Shown piece after piece: positions 35,170 through 46,420 of a DNA stretch of 64,000 nt (positions within the stretch are counted from its first letter, which is position 1; the number at the start of each line of letters is the position of its first letter). The DNA lies in contig CM073592.1 in assembly GCA_037074705.1 (NCBI GenBank), positions 56,471,129 to 56,535,128 of the forward strand, read 5' to 3'. The notes beneath the pieces are model-generated. The model was not told where the DNA came from, did not search any database, and saw only the letters and a program-made list of their open reading frames with translations. This DNA comes from Zhengitettix transpicula (Eukaryota; Arthropoda; Insecta; Orthoptera; Tetrigidae). A program made the position numbers and the translations under genes.

Positions 35170-36330
35170 ACGGTTTATTTGTATGAAGTAAGGCGAATTT
35201 ATTTATCAAATATAAATACTTTATTTATTCTTCGAAATCAATTTCATCCCCTTCAAAGTAAACCCCGTCCGATAAAGCGCACTTTTTCCAAAGCTTTTTC
35301 CAGTCCTCGAAACAGTCGGAATAGTCTTTTTCCGGTATAGCCTTCAAGACCTTCTTCGGTTCGGTTTTTATCTCCTCAATCGTGTCAAAACGGCGTCCCC
35401 GCATTGGCCTTTTGAGTTTGTTGAATAGCCCGAAGTCGCACGGAGCCAAATAAGGCGAATACGGTGGTTGCGGAACGATATGAGTCGAGTTTTTGGCGAA
35501 GAACCAATGCATTATGACATGGTGCATTATCGTGATGAAGGAACCAAGAGTTGTTCGCATATAATTCCGGCCGTTTCAGACGAATAGCTTCTTGCAAACG
35601 ACGCATAACGCTCAAATAATATTCTTTGTTGACAGTTTGGCCCGGGGGAAGGAATTCATAGTGCATCACACCACCATAATTAAAGAAAACTGTCAACATG
35701 ACCGTGATTTTCGATCGACTTTGCCGTGGTCTTTTCGGTCTTGCTTCACCTTTTGCACGATATTCGTTGGATTGGTTGGTGGTTTCAGGGTCGTATGCGT
35801 ACATCCAAGTCTCGTCTCCAGTAATGATGCATTTCGAGTGGACCTGATAGTCAGACAGCAAAGTTTCACAAAAAATTGAGCGATTTTGGCACCAATAGAG
35901 ACTTGACGCGTTTGAGACACAAAACATTCTTCAAAATGGTTTGGGCTGAGCCAAATGATATTCCAACACTATCAGCGAGATCTCTAATTGTCCATCGACG
36001 ATTTTTTGGACGTGGCCCTCGTCGGTAGACGTTGATGGTCGTCCAGAGCGCGGTTCGTCGTTGAACTCGTTGTACCACTTATAAACGTTTTTTTGTGCCA
36101 TAGATTGACCAACAAAGGCCTTCCGCAACATTTCCAACGTGTCCGCACAAGAATATTCGTTCCGCAAACAAAATTTGATGCAAGTTCTTTGCTCAACAAA
36201 ATCACTCATTGCAAAAATCGAAAAATTCACTTTTGGTTGTTTACAAAAACACGTGTAACTCGGAGATAATTAAACCTTTTAACAAACAGACGCTTGTCAA
36301 ATATTATAGACAGTCCTACCAACCTAGGAA
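35170..36330 (-). mobile_element. mariner transposon, degenerate and lacking a recognisable 3' end
   Basis: The minus-strand transposase pseudogene is preceded by a mariner-like end containing CCTAGGTTGGTAGGACTGTC (complement of about 36309-36328). Beyond the stop codon at 35225 I find no matching inverted repeat, so the far end seems lost near 35170. Non-coding element sequence separates the end from the start codon, as usual in mariners of about 1.3 kb. Confidence 0.8.
35225..36230 (-). pseudogene. mariner transposase (DD34D type), three frameshifts
   Basis: Transposase of the Tc1/mariner superfamily, which cuts and pastes its own element at TA sites. The family's usual start is probably MSDFVEQR at 36209. 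The N-terminal helix-turn-helix part includes KWYNEF and SGRPSTS. The frame then shifts near 36000 (TIRDLADSVGIS follows), shifts again near 35875 and a third time near 35500. Catalytic-type residues are Asp in TGDETW (35814-35816), Asp in HHDNAPCH (35529-35531) and Asp in YLAPCDFGLF (35435-35437). The last two lie 11 nt closer than the DD34D spacing requires, so an 11-nt deletion caused the third shift. It ends GDEIDFEE and stop. It cannot make an active enzyme. Confidence 0.95.
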
Positions 36331-36675
36331 AAAAATTTACCTACCTTCCTAATACCCGGGAGTTTTAAATGACAATTTCACCTTACTTTTTGTTCACAGT
36401 GGTATGTTGTTCGACGTGGCATTCCACTGGTATAACTCGACACTGATTTGAAGTTTATTTAATTTTAACACACTTCACCAGAACAACCCAACCCAAATGT
36501 TTTATACAATACATCTGTTGACTGTGATGAGAACTGCCGACTGAGACCATGACAATCGTCCTAGTTCAGTGAATGGAAAGTAATATTGCATATAAAAATT
36601 ATCCAGATGCGATGGGACGATCACATGATAACGGGGTCCACCCCTTCACGCTCCTGAAGTCCCATATCCTACTAT
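36331..36675. other. Non-coding stretch
   Basis: No gene or repeat recognised. Confidence 0.45.
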
Positions 36676-36850
36676 AGTCGGCTCCACGAAAATGTAATAT
36701 CAAGGTCAAGTAGATAACCACCCCGCTCATCACCCGTTGTCCAGCGGTGTTGCCAGATTTCGTACCGCCTTGTAAGTTATTGGTCACAACGTTCGGCAAC
36801 GTAGCCAGAAGAGTCCGTGACCTTGGTATTACATTTTCGTGGTGCAGACT
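36676..36850. mobile_element. MITE-like element with 25-bp inverted ends
   Basis: 36684-36708 and 36818-36842 are inverted copies with one mismatch (CCACGAAAATGTAAT at each end), and the match extends weakly outward through AGTC. The interior of about 110 bases is GC-richer with no ORF. Size and structure fit a small non-autonomous DNA transposon; superfamily unknown. Confidence 0.7.
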
Positions 36851-37560
36851 GTACCCGATTCTTTAACTATAACGTGATATGCATTGCTTTTCGACGTAGA
36901 CAATAGTTTTTGAGATCCCGGATTTCATTACCGCCGAATTTTTTGTTACACTTACAGATTGAATTTTAATGACGTATGTCAAAACGGCACTACTCAGAAA
37001 ATATTTTAGCTTTTCGGCGTTTAATAACGTTCTTCATCGAATGTGGTTCTCACAGAGGCCAAAAATCCAGCAGTTTATTTGCGTTCATTTTTGTAACTAG
37101 ATCGTACTTCATCAAAGAATTCGCTTGGACATCAAAAGATTGTGAGACTGATCGCATTTCAACGTCTTGCGGCATGAAAGTCGAAGAACCGGATACAGGC
37201 CAAAGAAGAAAGGGGAGAAAAAAACAACACGAAACAGCGGGCCACCCTGACGATCCCAATTGTGTAAACCGGGCGCTCATTTGTGAACACTAATTTGGAC
37301 TGGTCGTCTACATACGCGACAGGGTCCCCACTACCTGGCGTAATTTTCCCAATCATGTCAGAAATCGGATACTCGCCGGAATCCCGTGGGACTGACAAAC
37401 ACGTAAGGAAATACCGGCGCAGGGAGGGTCGGTAATCTGCTGAAACTAGAGGCCAACACGGGCCGATCCTTGTCCCGATACGTTGGCCACAGCGCCGCTG
37501 TTTCTTTATGGGCTTAACGCGGGAGGGAGCGAGCAAATTGGAAATGCCAGCATTAGGCAC
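36851..37560. other. Mixed-composition non-coding block
   Basis: Frames of 105 and 133 codons run in opposite directions (36976-37293 plus, 37159-37560 minus) and overlap. Neither shows a domain or signal, so neither is called. The block could be a conserved non-coding region or an unrecognised old repeat. Confidence 0.3.
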
Positions 37561-38920
37561 GCACTGTGTTGCTAAAGTAGACGTATGTTTGCCGAGGACT
37601 GTACTTGAAGACTGCTCAATGCGACCACCTACACGGAATAGTCCTGGCCGGATTACGTCTTACAATGCGCAGGTCTCGTAAACATACCAAAATCCTTCCA
37701 CTATTGTTTACTTGGACAGGTACTCGTATTGTTATCAGGAAAGCAAGATGCCATACCATTGCGTTTTGTATTTCTTATCTTTGAGCAAATAACGACAATG
37801 ATATCATCCGTCACGCAGGACCCTCGTCTTGACGAGGTACGAATTTTCTTCTCATAATGGTCTCCGACTCTCCGGTTATACAAAAAGGACTAAGTTTTAT
37901 TATTTTTATTTATTTTATCAGGTGTCTAGTTCGATTCAACATTACCTGCGATAGAAAAATAATGTTTAAATATTTTTTTCAAGGCCGACATAACGTTTTC
38001 TTCATTCTGGGCTATTGGGTGGAATTTCCTGAAATTGAAAGTTCGTGTTACACTATCCTGTATGGGTAACCTCAATAAAAGTGTTCGCTGGCAATAGTGT
38101 AATCAGACTAATAAATTAATAACTTTCTAAAGTAACCTACTAATTTTAAACCTTTCCTGAGTAATTGTCACCATTACCTTGGTTGCTACGGGACACCCAC
38201 TAAATTTATTTCATGTGCGTGATTTTTTCCCTTTCAATTTATATTTTGAAATTGGTGGACAATGGTGTAGAGAAATAATTGTACGTGCTGATGAAGGAAA
38301 AAAAGAAACAGAAACAAAAAAAATCAACATAGAAGACAGTAGGGGAAACATCGGGGAGAAAATTAACATTAAGAAAATAACGAGAAGAAATTGGAAAGAA
38401 AATTTTGATATAGCTGTTTGTCAAAGGCCCAGACCGAATTTAGTGTCTATACGCCTACACGAATGTTTGTACGTCCGCAGTTGATTAATTTGTATTATTT
38501 AATCGTTGAGTCTGCTAATGTCGGTATTTGAAGTTTTAAATGTTCGGTTATTATTAACAGTTTCCAGTACGATTGGCTATTAGGGTTTACGTATGAGAAG
38601 CATATTATTAGTATGTAGGTAAATAAGCTTCTTGCGTAGCCTATAACAAACTATAACAATGCCAATGTTTTGATTATTTGGAAAATTATTGACTATTTGG
38701 ATAAATGCTGCGTTTTATCCTGGAATGGTTCTAATGCTTGTGTGGCATAGTTTCTATAACAATTTTTCGCTTAATTTCAGAAAAATGAAAACCAAATACT
38801 CGTGTCTTTGCATAGCTATGGTGTCCACTTAAAATTTATCGACAATTTGACTGTAGGAATAACTCTCCTTCGGAAACCGAATAAATTTGTATGTAAATTG
38901 TTGGAAGCCAAAACTTAGAG
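37561..38920. other. Non-coding stretch
   Basis: The 101-codon Lys/Glu-rich frame at 38179-38484 is low-complexity and unsupported. Nothing else recognised. Confidence 0.4.
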
Positions 38921-39570
38921 CTCAGGCAGACAAGATTCCGTCGTCATAGGCAATCAATAAAAGGCGGAGGAAAACGCCTGAAATTTTAAGAAAAGTGGTG
39001 CTATATCTGTGCAGCTAAAACATTCTGCAGGCAAATTGCGAGACAAATTGTTTGAATGCCTACTCTCAAAGTGTTATTTACGGGCATCTGAAACGGCCTC
39101 TCACTCTACGCCCAGCCTCCCTCTTTAGCTTCTATTTCTCCGCTGCTGAAAGCGAAAAAAAAATTTAAGGCTCTTTTACTTTCTTTTGAATCACAACATT
39201 ATTCCATCTAAGCAAATTGGTGGGCTCTCTGAGGCAGCCAGTACCCTCGCACGGCAGCCAATCAGCGAGCACAATGTGTAATGGGTAATGGCCGCTAGTA
39301 ATAACGAGGCAGCGAGCGCGACAATTATTCCGAGTAATTAAGTTGGCGGAACTTTTCGCCAGTAATTAAGAGAGTTAGTTCGGCGGCGCAGCAGTTGTCT
39401 AGCTGGCACCCGACCAACCCCCGGCTAGCTCCCGCAATTAGGCGAAAAGACGCTGAAAAGAAGGAAAGGGAGGACGCGTGAGCTGAATGGGGACGAGATT
39501 TTGGACGGAATGCCCTCATCAGAGTGCCATCTTCAGCACTCGGGGAGACTTAATGAGCGGTCATGTATGA
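38921..39570. promoter_or_regulatory. GC-richer island with homeodomain-like direct repeat
   Basis: Identical AGTAATTAAG decamers at 39333-39342 and 39361-39370 flank a hairpin, TGGCG...CGCCA. Both carry the TAATTA homeodomain core. CCAATCAGCGAG and AATGGCCGCTAG lie just upstream. The only frame (39325-39519 minus) has no recognisable product. Candidate developmental enhancer by motif arrangement. Confidence 0.4.
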
Positions 39571-40052
39571 AAAGCGGGGCGTCTCGGCACTGACGTCAAC
39601 GGAGGTGCCTGCTAAGGGTGACGTCATTCTGCACAAGACAATAATATAACTACGTCATTGGAGGAACAATCTTCAAAGATGGAGGTAACGGGATATAAAC
39701 ATGCCATACATCACGAAACATTACGGAACTAATTGATGATACCATCTACAATCAGCTGCAATGTTGACAGTTCTCGCCCGGAAAGACGATTTTCAGTCAT
39801 GAATGTCACATAAATTCACTGCAAGACGTAGCTGCAAAGTTTGTGGCGAAAGAGAATGTATACGACAGAAAACTTTCGATCGTCCTACAGTGGAATATAT
39901 GAGCACGGTAAAGAAATACGCGCTAGGAAGAAAACGTCAGATGTGAAATCATTAACTACCCTGTGGGAGCTATTCTGAGATTTCGATGGCGGAACCTTTT
40001 CCGGAGACACGGAGAGGCTATCGAAATATCTTCTTCCAACCTTTCCTTGGCA

Positions 40053-40431
40053 AACTAAGGTTTCCCGAAGCCGAGGACTGTTTTAAGAGATGAATGTTCC
40101 GGGGTCGCAGACCTTAGGCATACAGTAAGAGTTGTCTATTCCTATTGGAACAGTCGGCCAGCTGCCTCTTAAACTGGTCGAGACACGGAGAAAGGAAATG
40201 CTGCGTCCTCGCAGCAAACGCCTTTCCCGCCATTGGAAGGGCGAGGGACAAGTACCAAATGCCTGACCTACCTGATTCGGATTTTTCAGGGTTTGCCCTG
40301 CATCCCGAATGCCTGGGGCCCTAGTTAACCCTTGGCTACCTCGCCCTACCCTTCGGCATCCCCCTTTCGAATCCTTTCATATATAATTAAAGGGGAGTTG
40401 TCACTATGTGAATTACCCTCATGTAGGGTGC
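40053..40431 (+). repeat. 460-bp non-coding repeat, copy F
   Basis: Plus-strand copy from AACTAAGGTTTCCCG to GAATTACCCTCATGTAGG with internal deletions. It retains GTTCCGGGGTC, the GGGACAAGTACC segment and GTTAACC. Confidence 0.75.
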
Positions 40432-40583
40432 TACTATAATAAATGGTCAGGTATTCGTAAATTATAAATAGAAAAATTAAAAGTTGTAGCACTGGTGTAT
40501 ATCTACGCTACAAGTGTCCACAGTTTTAGACAGAAATTAAACAAAATAATAAAATAGATAAATAAGATGTTGACAAAATTCAT

Positions 40584-40757
40584 GGGTCTCAACCCGGGCC
40601 AATGGTATCTTGAATAACAACGTTTCGACGGCAAGCTGCGCCATCATCATCAGGTTACTCCGCCATCGTCATCAGGTTAACTGTAACCTGATGACGATGG
40701 CGGAGCTTGCCGTCGAAACGTTGTTATTCAACAAACAAATGGCCCGGGTTGAGAGAC
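40584..40757. repeat. Palindromic element with a hammerhead-like motif in each arm
   Basis: Arms 40584-40661 and 40685-40757 are inverted copies ending in GGGCC/GGCCC segments (CCCGGGCCAATGG versus AAATGGCCCGGG). A partial third repeat of the inner box lies between them. The minus-strand motif spans 40622-40652 and the plus-strand motif 40688-40722: CTGATGA, one base, GATGGC...GCCGTC stem, GAAACGTT. TAAC and GTTA flank each motif and pair over 4-5 bases. The arm family differs from that at 4652 but shares the motif. Confidence 0.8.
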
Positions 40758-40802
40758 GAGAATTTCTACAACAGATTTACCGGGAAAGCCGTCGCTCTCT
40801 AA

Positions 40803-41160
40803 GATAAATAAGAAATTGTTAAAGTTAATACATTTTTCTCTGGCACAAAAATATTTAACAACAGTGAAGTTGATATAGCAGTTAAACAAAGCATTCAGAA
40901 AAATTTAATAAAAAATAAATTTAACGACCTCTATTCTAAGCTAGATGTTGACAAAAATTAACCGTAACTATGGAAACCATTTTTAAAAAATATTCCAATT
41001 ATTACGTGTAGATAAAAAACAGCTGATGAGTTATCATAGAGCCTTTCCGGCCGTATCAATAATTATTTATTGCCAATGTGACATATAATAAACGATTCAG
41101 TTATGTCCACACACAGATTCCTCAAGAATCGTATGTCCTATAAGCTATTATGTTCTTCTA
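40803..41160. other. AT-rich non-coding stretch
   Basis: Nothing recognised. Confidence 0.45.
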
Positions 41161-41960
41161 ATTGGAACAAAAAAAATTGGATCCGACCCCAGGGAGAGAT
41201 CAACGACGCAATAAGAGGCCAGCCGTCCTGTTTATACACGCGCCGGCAAGCCACTCGTCCAGGCCGCAATAATGCCGACAAGTGAATTCTCTATATGCAC
41301 GGGGATAAAGAAGGACCCCGACCGCATTATTGGACATTTTTGTGGCATGATACTAAAACGCGACGCGGCGAGCTGGGGGATGAGTCACTGATGGTATCGC
41401 AGCTCAAGTGGCCCGCGCTGTAGCAGCCGTCATTAGCACGGGCCCGCTTCCTTCCTTCCTTTGTGCCCCCAAGGTATGAATCATAAAGGGCAGACGCAGA
41501 GCGCGATCCATTTCCGCCGCGGGAGGGACAGAGACGGACGGATCCACTTCTCGGCTTCATCAGGCGCGCTAAGCCTTAGATTAGTGCGGCCAGCGACCCT
41601 CTCCTCTACTCCGGGGGGAGAAAAAAATCCTCGTCGTTCTTTCATTTGACGATTTCGGTTCATTAAAAGTCCGCCGGCCTTTGCGATGTACTCCAATGTT
41701 TCAAACAGCTCGGGACGCGATGTACACAGTTCGGTTCATTAGCGCGGTGAATGGAGCCGCGGCTTGGAGAGGGTCTTTCAGATCCGGCGCCGGTAAGTAT
41801 GTTTTGCTCGGGCAACGACATAAGCGCGAGCCGACCTCTTGACAATGGCAGGGAACGGCGACAACGGACATACTTTTTCACGTTTAAAGAGTAAGGCCGG
41901 GCTCACCATTAAGGAGCGCTCAGAGCACTGACAATCTCGCTCATCAGAGCGTGCAAAAGA
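41161..41960. other. GC-rich non-coding island
   Basis: One of the longest GC-rich blocks in the window. Several overlapping frames of 62-84 codons on both strands come from a local lack of stops and show no domains. CCGCAATAATGCC and CCGCATTATTGG lie in inverted orientation about 70 bases apart (41263 and 41318). Candidate conserved non-coding or promoter region. Confidence 0.35.
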
Positions 41961-42300
41961 TCTCGCGACAACTTCTGCTCTTATTATTTTTTCCGCGTAA
42001 CGACAAAGCTGCAAGTTCGGTTGGAAGAGCAAAGTCTGTTAAGTGTGAGAAACGAAACGTACAAAGACGTAAAGCAGTTCCTCTTAATGACATTGGAAGG
42101 TATTCCAAACGAATAAGCAATTGTCCTATTGAAACCACTGTCACTACTACAAATGCAGTAATGTCGCGTACTGTTTGTTAACGCTTAAAGGGCTCACAAC
42201 TTGTGAAATGCCTGGTAGGGAAATGACTGCATGCAACTGAGATTTTGGAAGATTTCAATGATAATCAATTCATTCAGGACACAGCCCAGGGGTTAAAAGA

Positions 42301-42303
42301 ATA

Positions 42304-42355
<52 letters not shown>
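42301..42355. repeat. (AT)n microsatellite
   Basis: Long TA run abutting the left end of a third TATTGTAAT element. Confidence 0.9.
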
Positions 42356-42359
<4 letters not shown>

Positions 42360-42847
42360 AATAATCACAATTATTTATTAATTATTTTTCATTTTAATTT
42401 GCCCCACGTTGGAGCACAAAATTTAATATTCAAAAATTATTTTACAAATATATTTAATTAGATTTTAAAGTGAAGGTAAGCCTTACGTTATAAACAAATT
42501 AAAAGTTAAAATGAAAGGATTTTAAATAAAAAAAAACAAGAATTCAAAATATAACAAAATTAATTTAATAAAAACAAATTTTTATCTCAATTGAAATTTT
42601 ACAAGTTGGTAATGTGCCATGGCTTAATTTCGGGACCGTCTATAGGGCCTCCAATAACTATTGATACAAAATGACAATTAAAAAGTTACAATGCAAACAA
42701 TTCCTGACTTAAATAATTATTGAAATACTAAATCTGACTATAATTATATTTACACATTAGGGTGACAATTAATAAAATTCCTTTTTTTGTTTACTTTACC
42801 CTTAGCTGTTCGTCTGGGCTCGATCTCACTCGATTTTTGTTAAACAC
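42354..42847. mobile_element. TATTGTAAT-ended element, copy 3 (partial)
   Basis: Begins TATTGTAATAATCA and contains TTTGCCCCACGTTG shortly after, as in copy 1. Similarity then weakens, and no matching right end is found before the AC/AT microsatellite at 42850. Confidence 0.5.
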
Positions 42848-42848
42848 A

Positions 42849-42849
<1 letters not shown>

Positions 42850-42924
<75 letters not shown>
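42850..42924. repeat. Compound (AC)n(AT)n microsatellite
   Basis: CA run to about 42881 followed directly by a TA run to about 42924. The 60-codon frame across it is an artefact. Confidence 0.95.
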
Positions 42925-42928
<4 letters not shown>

Positions 42929-45590
42929 TTATATGTGCAAATAATTATTAATCACAACAAGATTATTTGAGTATGACAAAGGAAAAAGGCTGAATTGATG
43001 GAAAATGAGCTTATTATTAAACCCCTAAATGCTACAAGGATGAGCATATGAAATAAAATTTGAAACGCTCATATTTTTGTTAAGATAATATTACAGCTGG
43101 TTTCTAATCACCAAAATTATATGTTGACCAGAAATTTATTATTTTTGCTGTAATCTATTAGTCTTTTGTAAAATATACGTCAAGGACAATGCACGTTATT
43201 TATAATTTTAATTTTTTGGACCTGGATATCCGTCATACTTACAGGAATGAAAACATTTTGTCTTTACGATTTGATTCTGGCAAAAGATTTGTCCTAAATA
43301 GATAATATTGAAAGGCCAGGGCTTTGATCTTCATTAACGGGTTAATTATAACGTATTTTCCTACTACCAAATTTAATTTATTTAATACTCTCTCTTACTT
43401 ATATTGTACTACTCTTGACCTACAAATATATGCCACTCAAAAATAAAAATAAATTTGGGCTGTTTGATATTTAAGTTAATTTTTTCAAATGGTGGATGAT
43501 AGCTTAAGATAGCCTCTAATTCATTTTCCGATTCATAAAGAGAACATTCAGCCGTATTTCTGTAAAATGAGCGAAATTACTGGTCAAGCAGTTAAAACGT
43601 TCGCCATTTAGTTACAAAAACTAACAGAACCAGGGAAAAAATATGAACTTCGCAGATTACGCTAATCCACGAATCGCAAAGACTCGATTCTAAGAAATGT
43701 ACAGACAAAAGTATTATTTTAATTTACTTGGACTAAATTAGAATTAGAATTTATAGTGAAAAAAAAATTACTTTATCTCTCGGGAAGAGAACCTAAGCTT
43801 ACTATTTTACAAGATTTTTACATTAACCATGTCACTTGGCTAGGGTTAACAAGAAATTTCTCCTGTGTTGTATTATAACTACGGTCCAAATTTACGGAAA
43901 AATTAACAAGTCTATCTACGTACATCTGTAAAAATTCTGATCAGAACTAGACCTTATTTACAGTAAAAAGAGTAATTATCCGTCTATAATTTATCGTTTA
44001 ATAGGTACACCGCTTTTCATAAAATTCCTAAATTTCTAATTTTCACCAAGGCGATTAACTTTCTAGGCACTGTGCCTAAGCCTTCTATAGGTGTTACGTA
44101 ACACATACAGCACGTTATGATCTAAAATGTACATAAAAGGAAAAAAACTATCGAAGTTTATGAAAATAATAATAATTACCGTTGACAGATTTTTCACCTG
44201 TGTAACCTATGAAATAGATTCATAATTTAATATTCAAAATTGAAGGCGTAGAGAGAGAAATATCGGGATTAATTCATTCGCTACAGCCTCATCTCAATTT
44301 CAAATCACGATTATTATTCAAGGGTTCTTATTATCTGTCACTCGTATAGATATGTAAAGTGATGCGTGTCTAATGTGACAAACGACGGTAAATTAAATAT
44401 CCCTTACGTTTGTAACACTGTGTTGAACTTAACGAAGAGTTTTGTTTCATACACAAATATTGTGAAAACAAGATATGTTCTGCGTAAATAAAATAATGTT
44501 GATGTGTGCTTCCATCAAATACGAGGAAATGAACTTTTTTTCTGCATACAACTCTATAAATATGATATTACGTATAAGAAATAATGCTTCAGTATATTGA
44601 TTAAATACTTCTTAAATTAAATATAGAAAAATTTTGTAGCTGAAAATCTAGCTTAATATTGAATATTTTCTACTTTAAAACATCTCAAGTAATCTGTTTT
44701 TATCTTACACCTGCCTTAGGAAGAAATTAAACTGAAAAACCAGGCTTGAGTAGGTTTGCATTTAATTTTTTTCAAACATATAAAGGATGTTATTTTAATT
44801 TTTAATTGGTAATAGTATCGAAGTAACTCTATAAAGTAGCTTGGCGCCTTAAACTCTGCAACCCGCTGAGTCTAAAAACGCGGGAAATGGGAGTTTGAAT
44901 CGCTCTCTGTAAATCCACGAAAAGCCAAAATAGCCTCTCCTTAAACTTAACTCTGTTCAATTGCTGGTTTTTTATGTATTAATCAATAAAGGATTTGCAC
45001 TTTATTGAACAATTATAAAAGCAATGAAGGAAACAGCAACTCGTAGTAGAAAATTTATGGTTTATCTGTAACGTGTTTAATTCAAAACCATTAATTTAAT
45101 TCAAATATGAATATGATAGTTACCATATAAATAGGACAATTCCAAAATTATATAAGCAATTAAAATACTTTATGCTTAATTTATCAGTAACTAAGATAAA
45201 GGCCTAGGACACGAAAAAGTACCTTTGTTTCGACAATTCAAAGCAAAGACAGTCAAGAACCTATTCGACAATAAAGTTATAAGAAAAATAATAATGAGAG
45301 CTTCAGTCAACTGACGGGCGTTTACTTAAAAATGAATAATATTTTTAATGTTTCCGTTTCAGAACACTAAGAATTTCTCATCGTGTAAGAACTATAAAGA
45401 GTGGAAAGGTTGAATCCTGCTGCTTATTCAAAACATTTGAATTTTTTTTTTCTTGTGGTTAACCAATAAAATGGAAATGTTTGTCATACTCTTCTCAGAA
45501 AAGCCACTCTTAAGGTTGGAACTCCTTCAGGATGTTTGTAGTATATACAGCTTAAAAACAAATCCTTCTTCGAACTATTTCTAACTCGGT
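42925..45590. other. AT-rich non-coding stretch
   Basis: About 2.7 kb without credible ORF or strong repeat. A weak tRNA-like B-box context near 44880-44910 was considered and rejected. Confidence 0.5.
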
Positions 45591-46420
45591 CAGGGTGAGC
45601 GAGAAATTGTGAATGGAACTGCTAGTGTCCTCAAAGACTGAATGGAGGCGACCACAGGTCTGGCCCCACGGTGGGCCAAACTGGTTTCGGTAGGTCTGTG
45701 GGAAAATATTATCTAAAAAAAAAAGGGAACTCCGGTTGCCACAGTCCCAATTTCATATCAATAGAGTTCATAATGGGAAGGGATGGATGACACCAAGAGC
45801 TTGGGCTTTGATGAATTAAAATTTCAAAATATTAAAGCCTAAGCCCCCGTCAGCCACCTAATATCTGGAACGGGCACTCGATGACAAGTTCCTTCAAGGA
45901 GAGGACGAAGTATTTTTTTTTCTCCATCCGTGTGATCCTATCTGTAAGTGGATGCCCAAGGGACGGAATGTACCAGCGCAAACTCTACAGAGGCTGCTGC
46001 TGAAACTCGAGGTCTCTGGAAGGGGAGGCCGGGTGCAAGAAATCTCCTCTTACGACCCCTCCTCCTCCCCCCCGAGGGTTTATCCATTCAAAGAGGACAC
46101 AATGGGGTCGGGACCTCCTGATGTGGAGCTACCGGGTAGGGTACGGCGGAGGGGGGAGGGGTCGAACCCACAGGTGCCGAAATGTGTGCCCCCCTAGCTC
46201 CCTGCAGCACCTGGGAGAATTCTCGTTCGCTTGGGAAGCTGGGGCACCTTCGTTTGCATGACAATCGGCCAGGTGCGTGGGATACTGGCTATGCCAACGT
46301 CCATCACGTGTCACGCTAGCAGCTGCGTCCGCGGAGCCGCGTCGGCGTCGCGTTCCCACACAGCGAAACGCGCACGTGCCGACGTTACCCAAACTGCGTC
46401 GTACAAGAAAATTCCGACGT
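45591..46420. other. Compositionally distinct, purine- and GC-rich block
   Basis: Even-composition sequence with AG-rich and C-rich tracts sits abruptly inside AT-rich DNA. The 81-codon frame at 45952-46197 is Pro/Arg/Gly-rich with no recognised domain, and an overlapping 87-codon frame runs opposite. The character resembles the 5' part of a retroelement, but no enzyme motif is present. Identity unresolved. Confidence 0.3.

Noticed and set aside
37159..37560. 133-codon minus-strand frame
   Set aside because: Overlaps a 105-codon frame on the other strand and shows no domain.
38179..38484. 101-codon Lys/Glu-rich frame
   Set aside because: Low-complexity charged sequence from A-rich DNA; no support as a gene.
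44830..44930. Possible tRNA-derived SINE head
   Set aside because: GAGTTTGAATC resembles a B box, but the T-arm and A box are poor and no tail was found.
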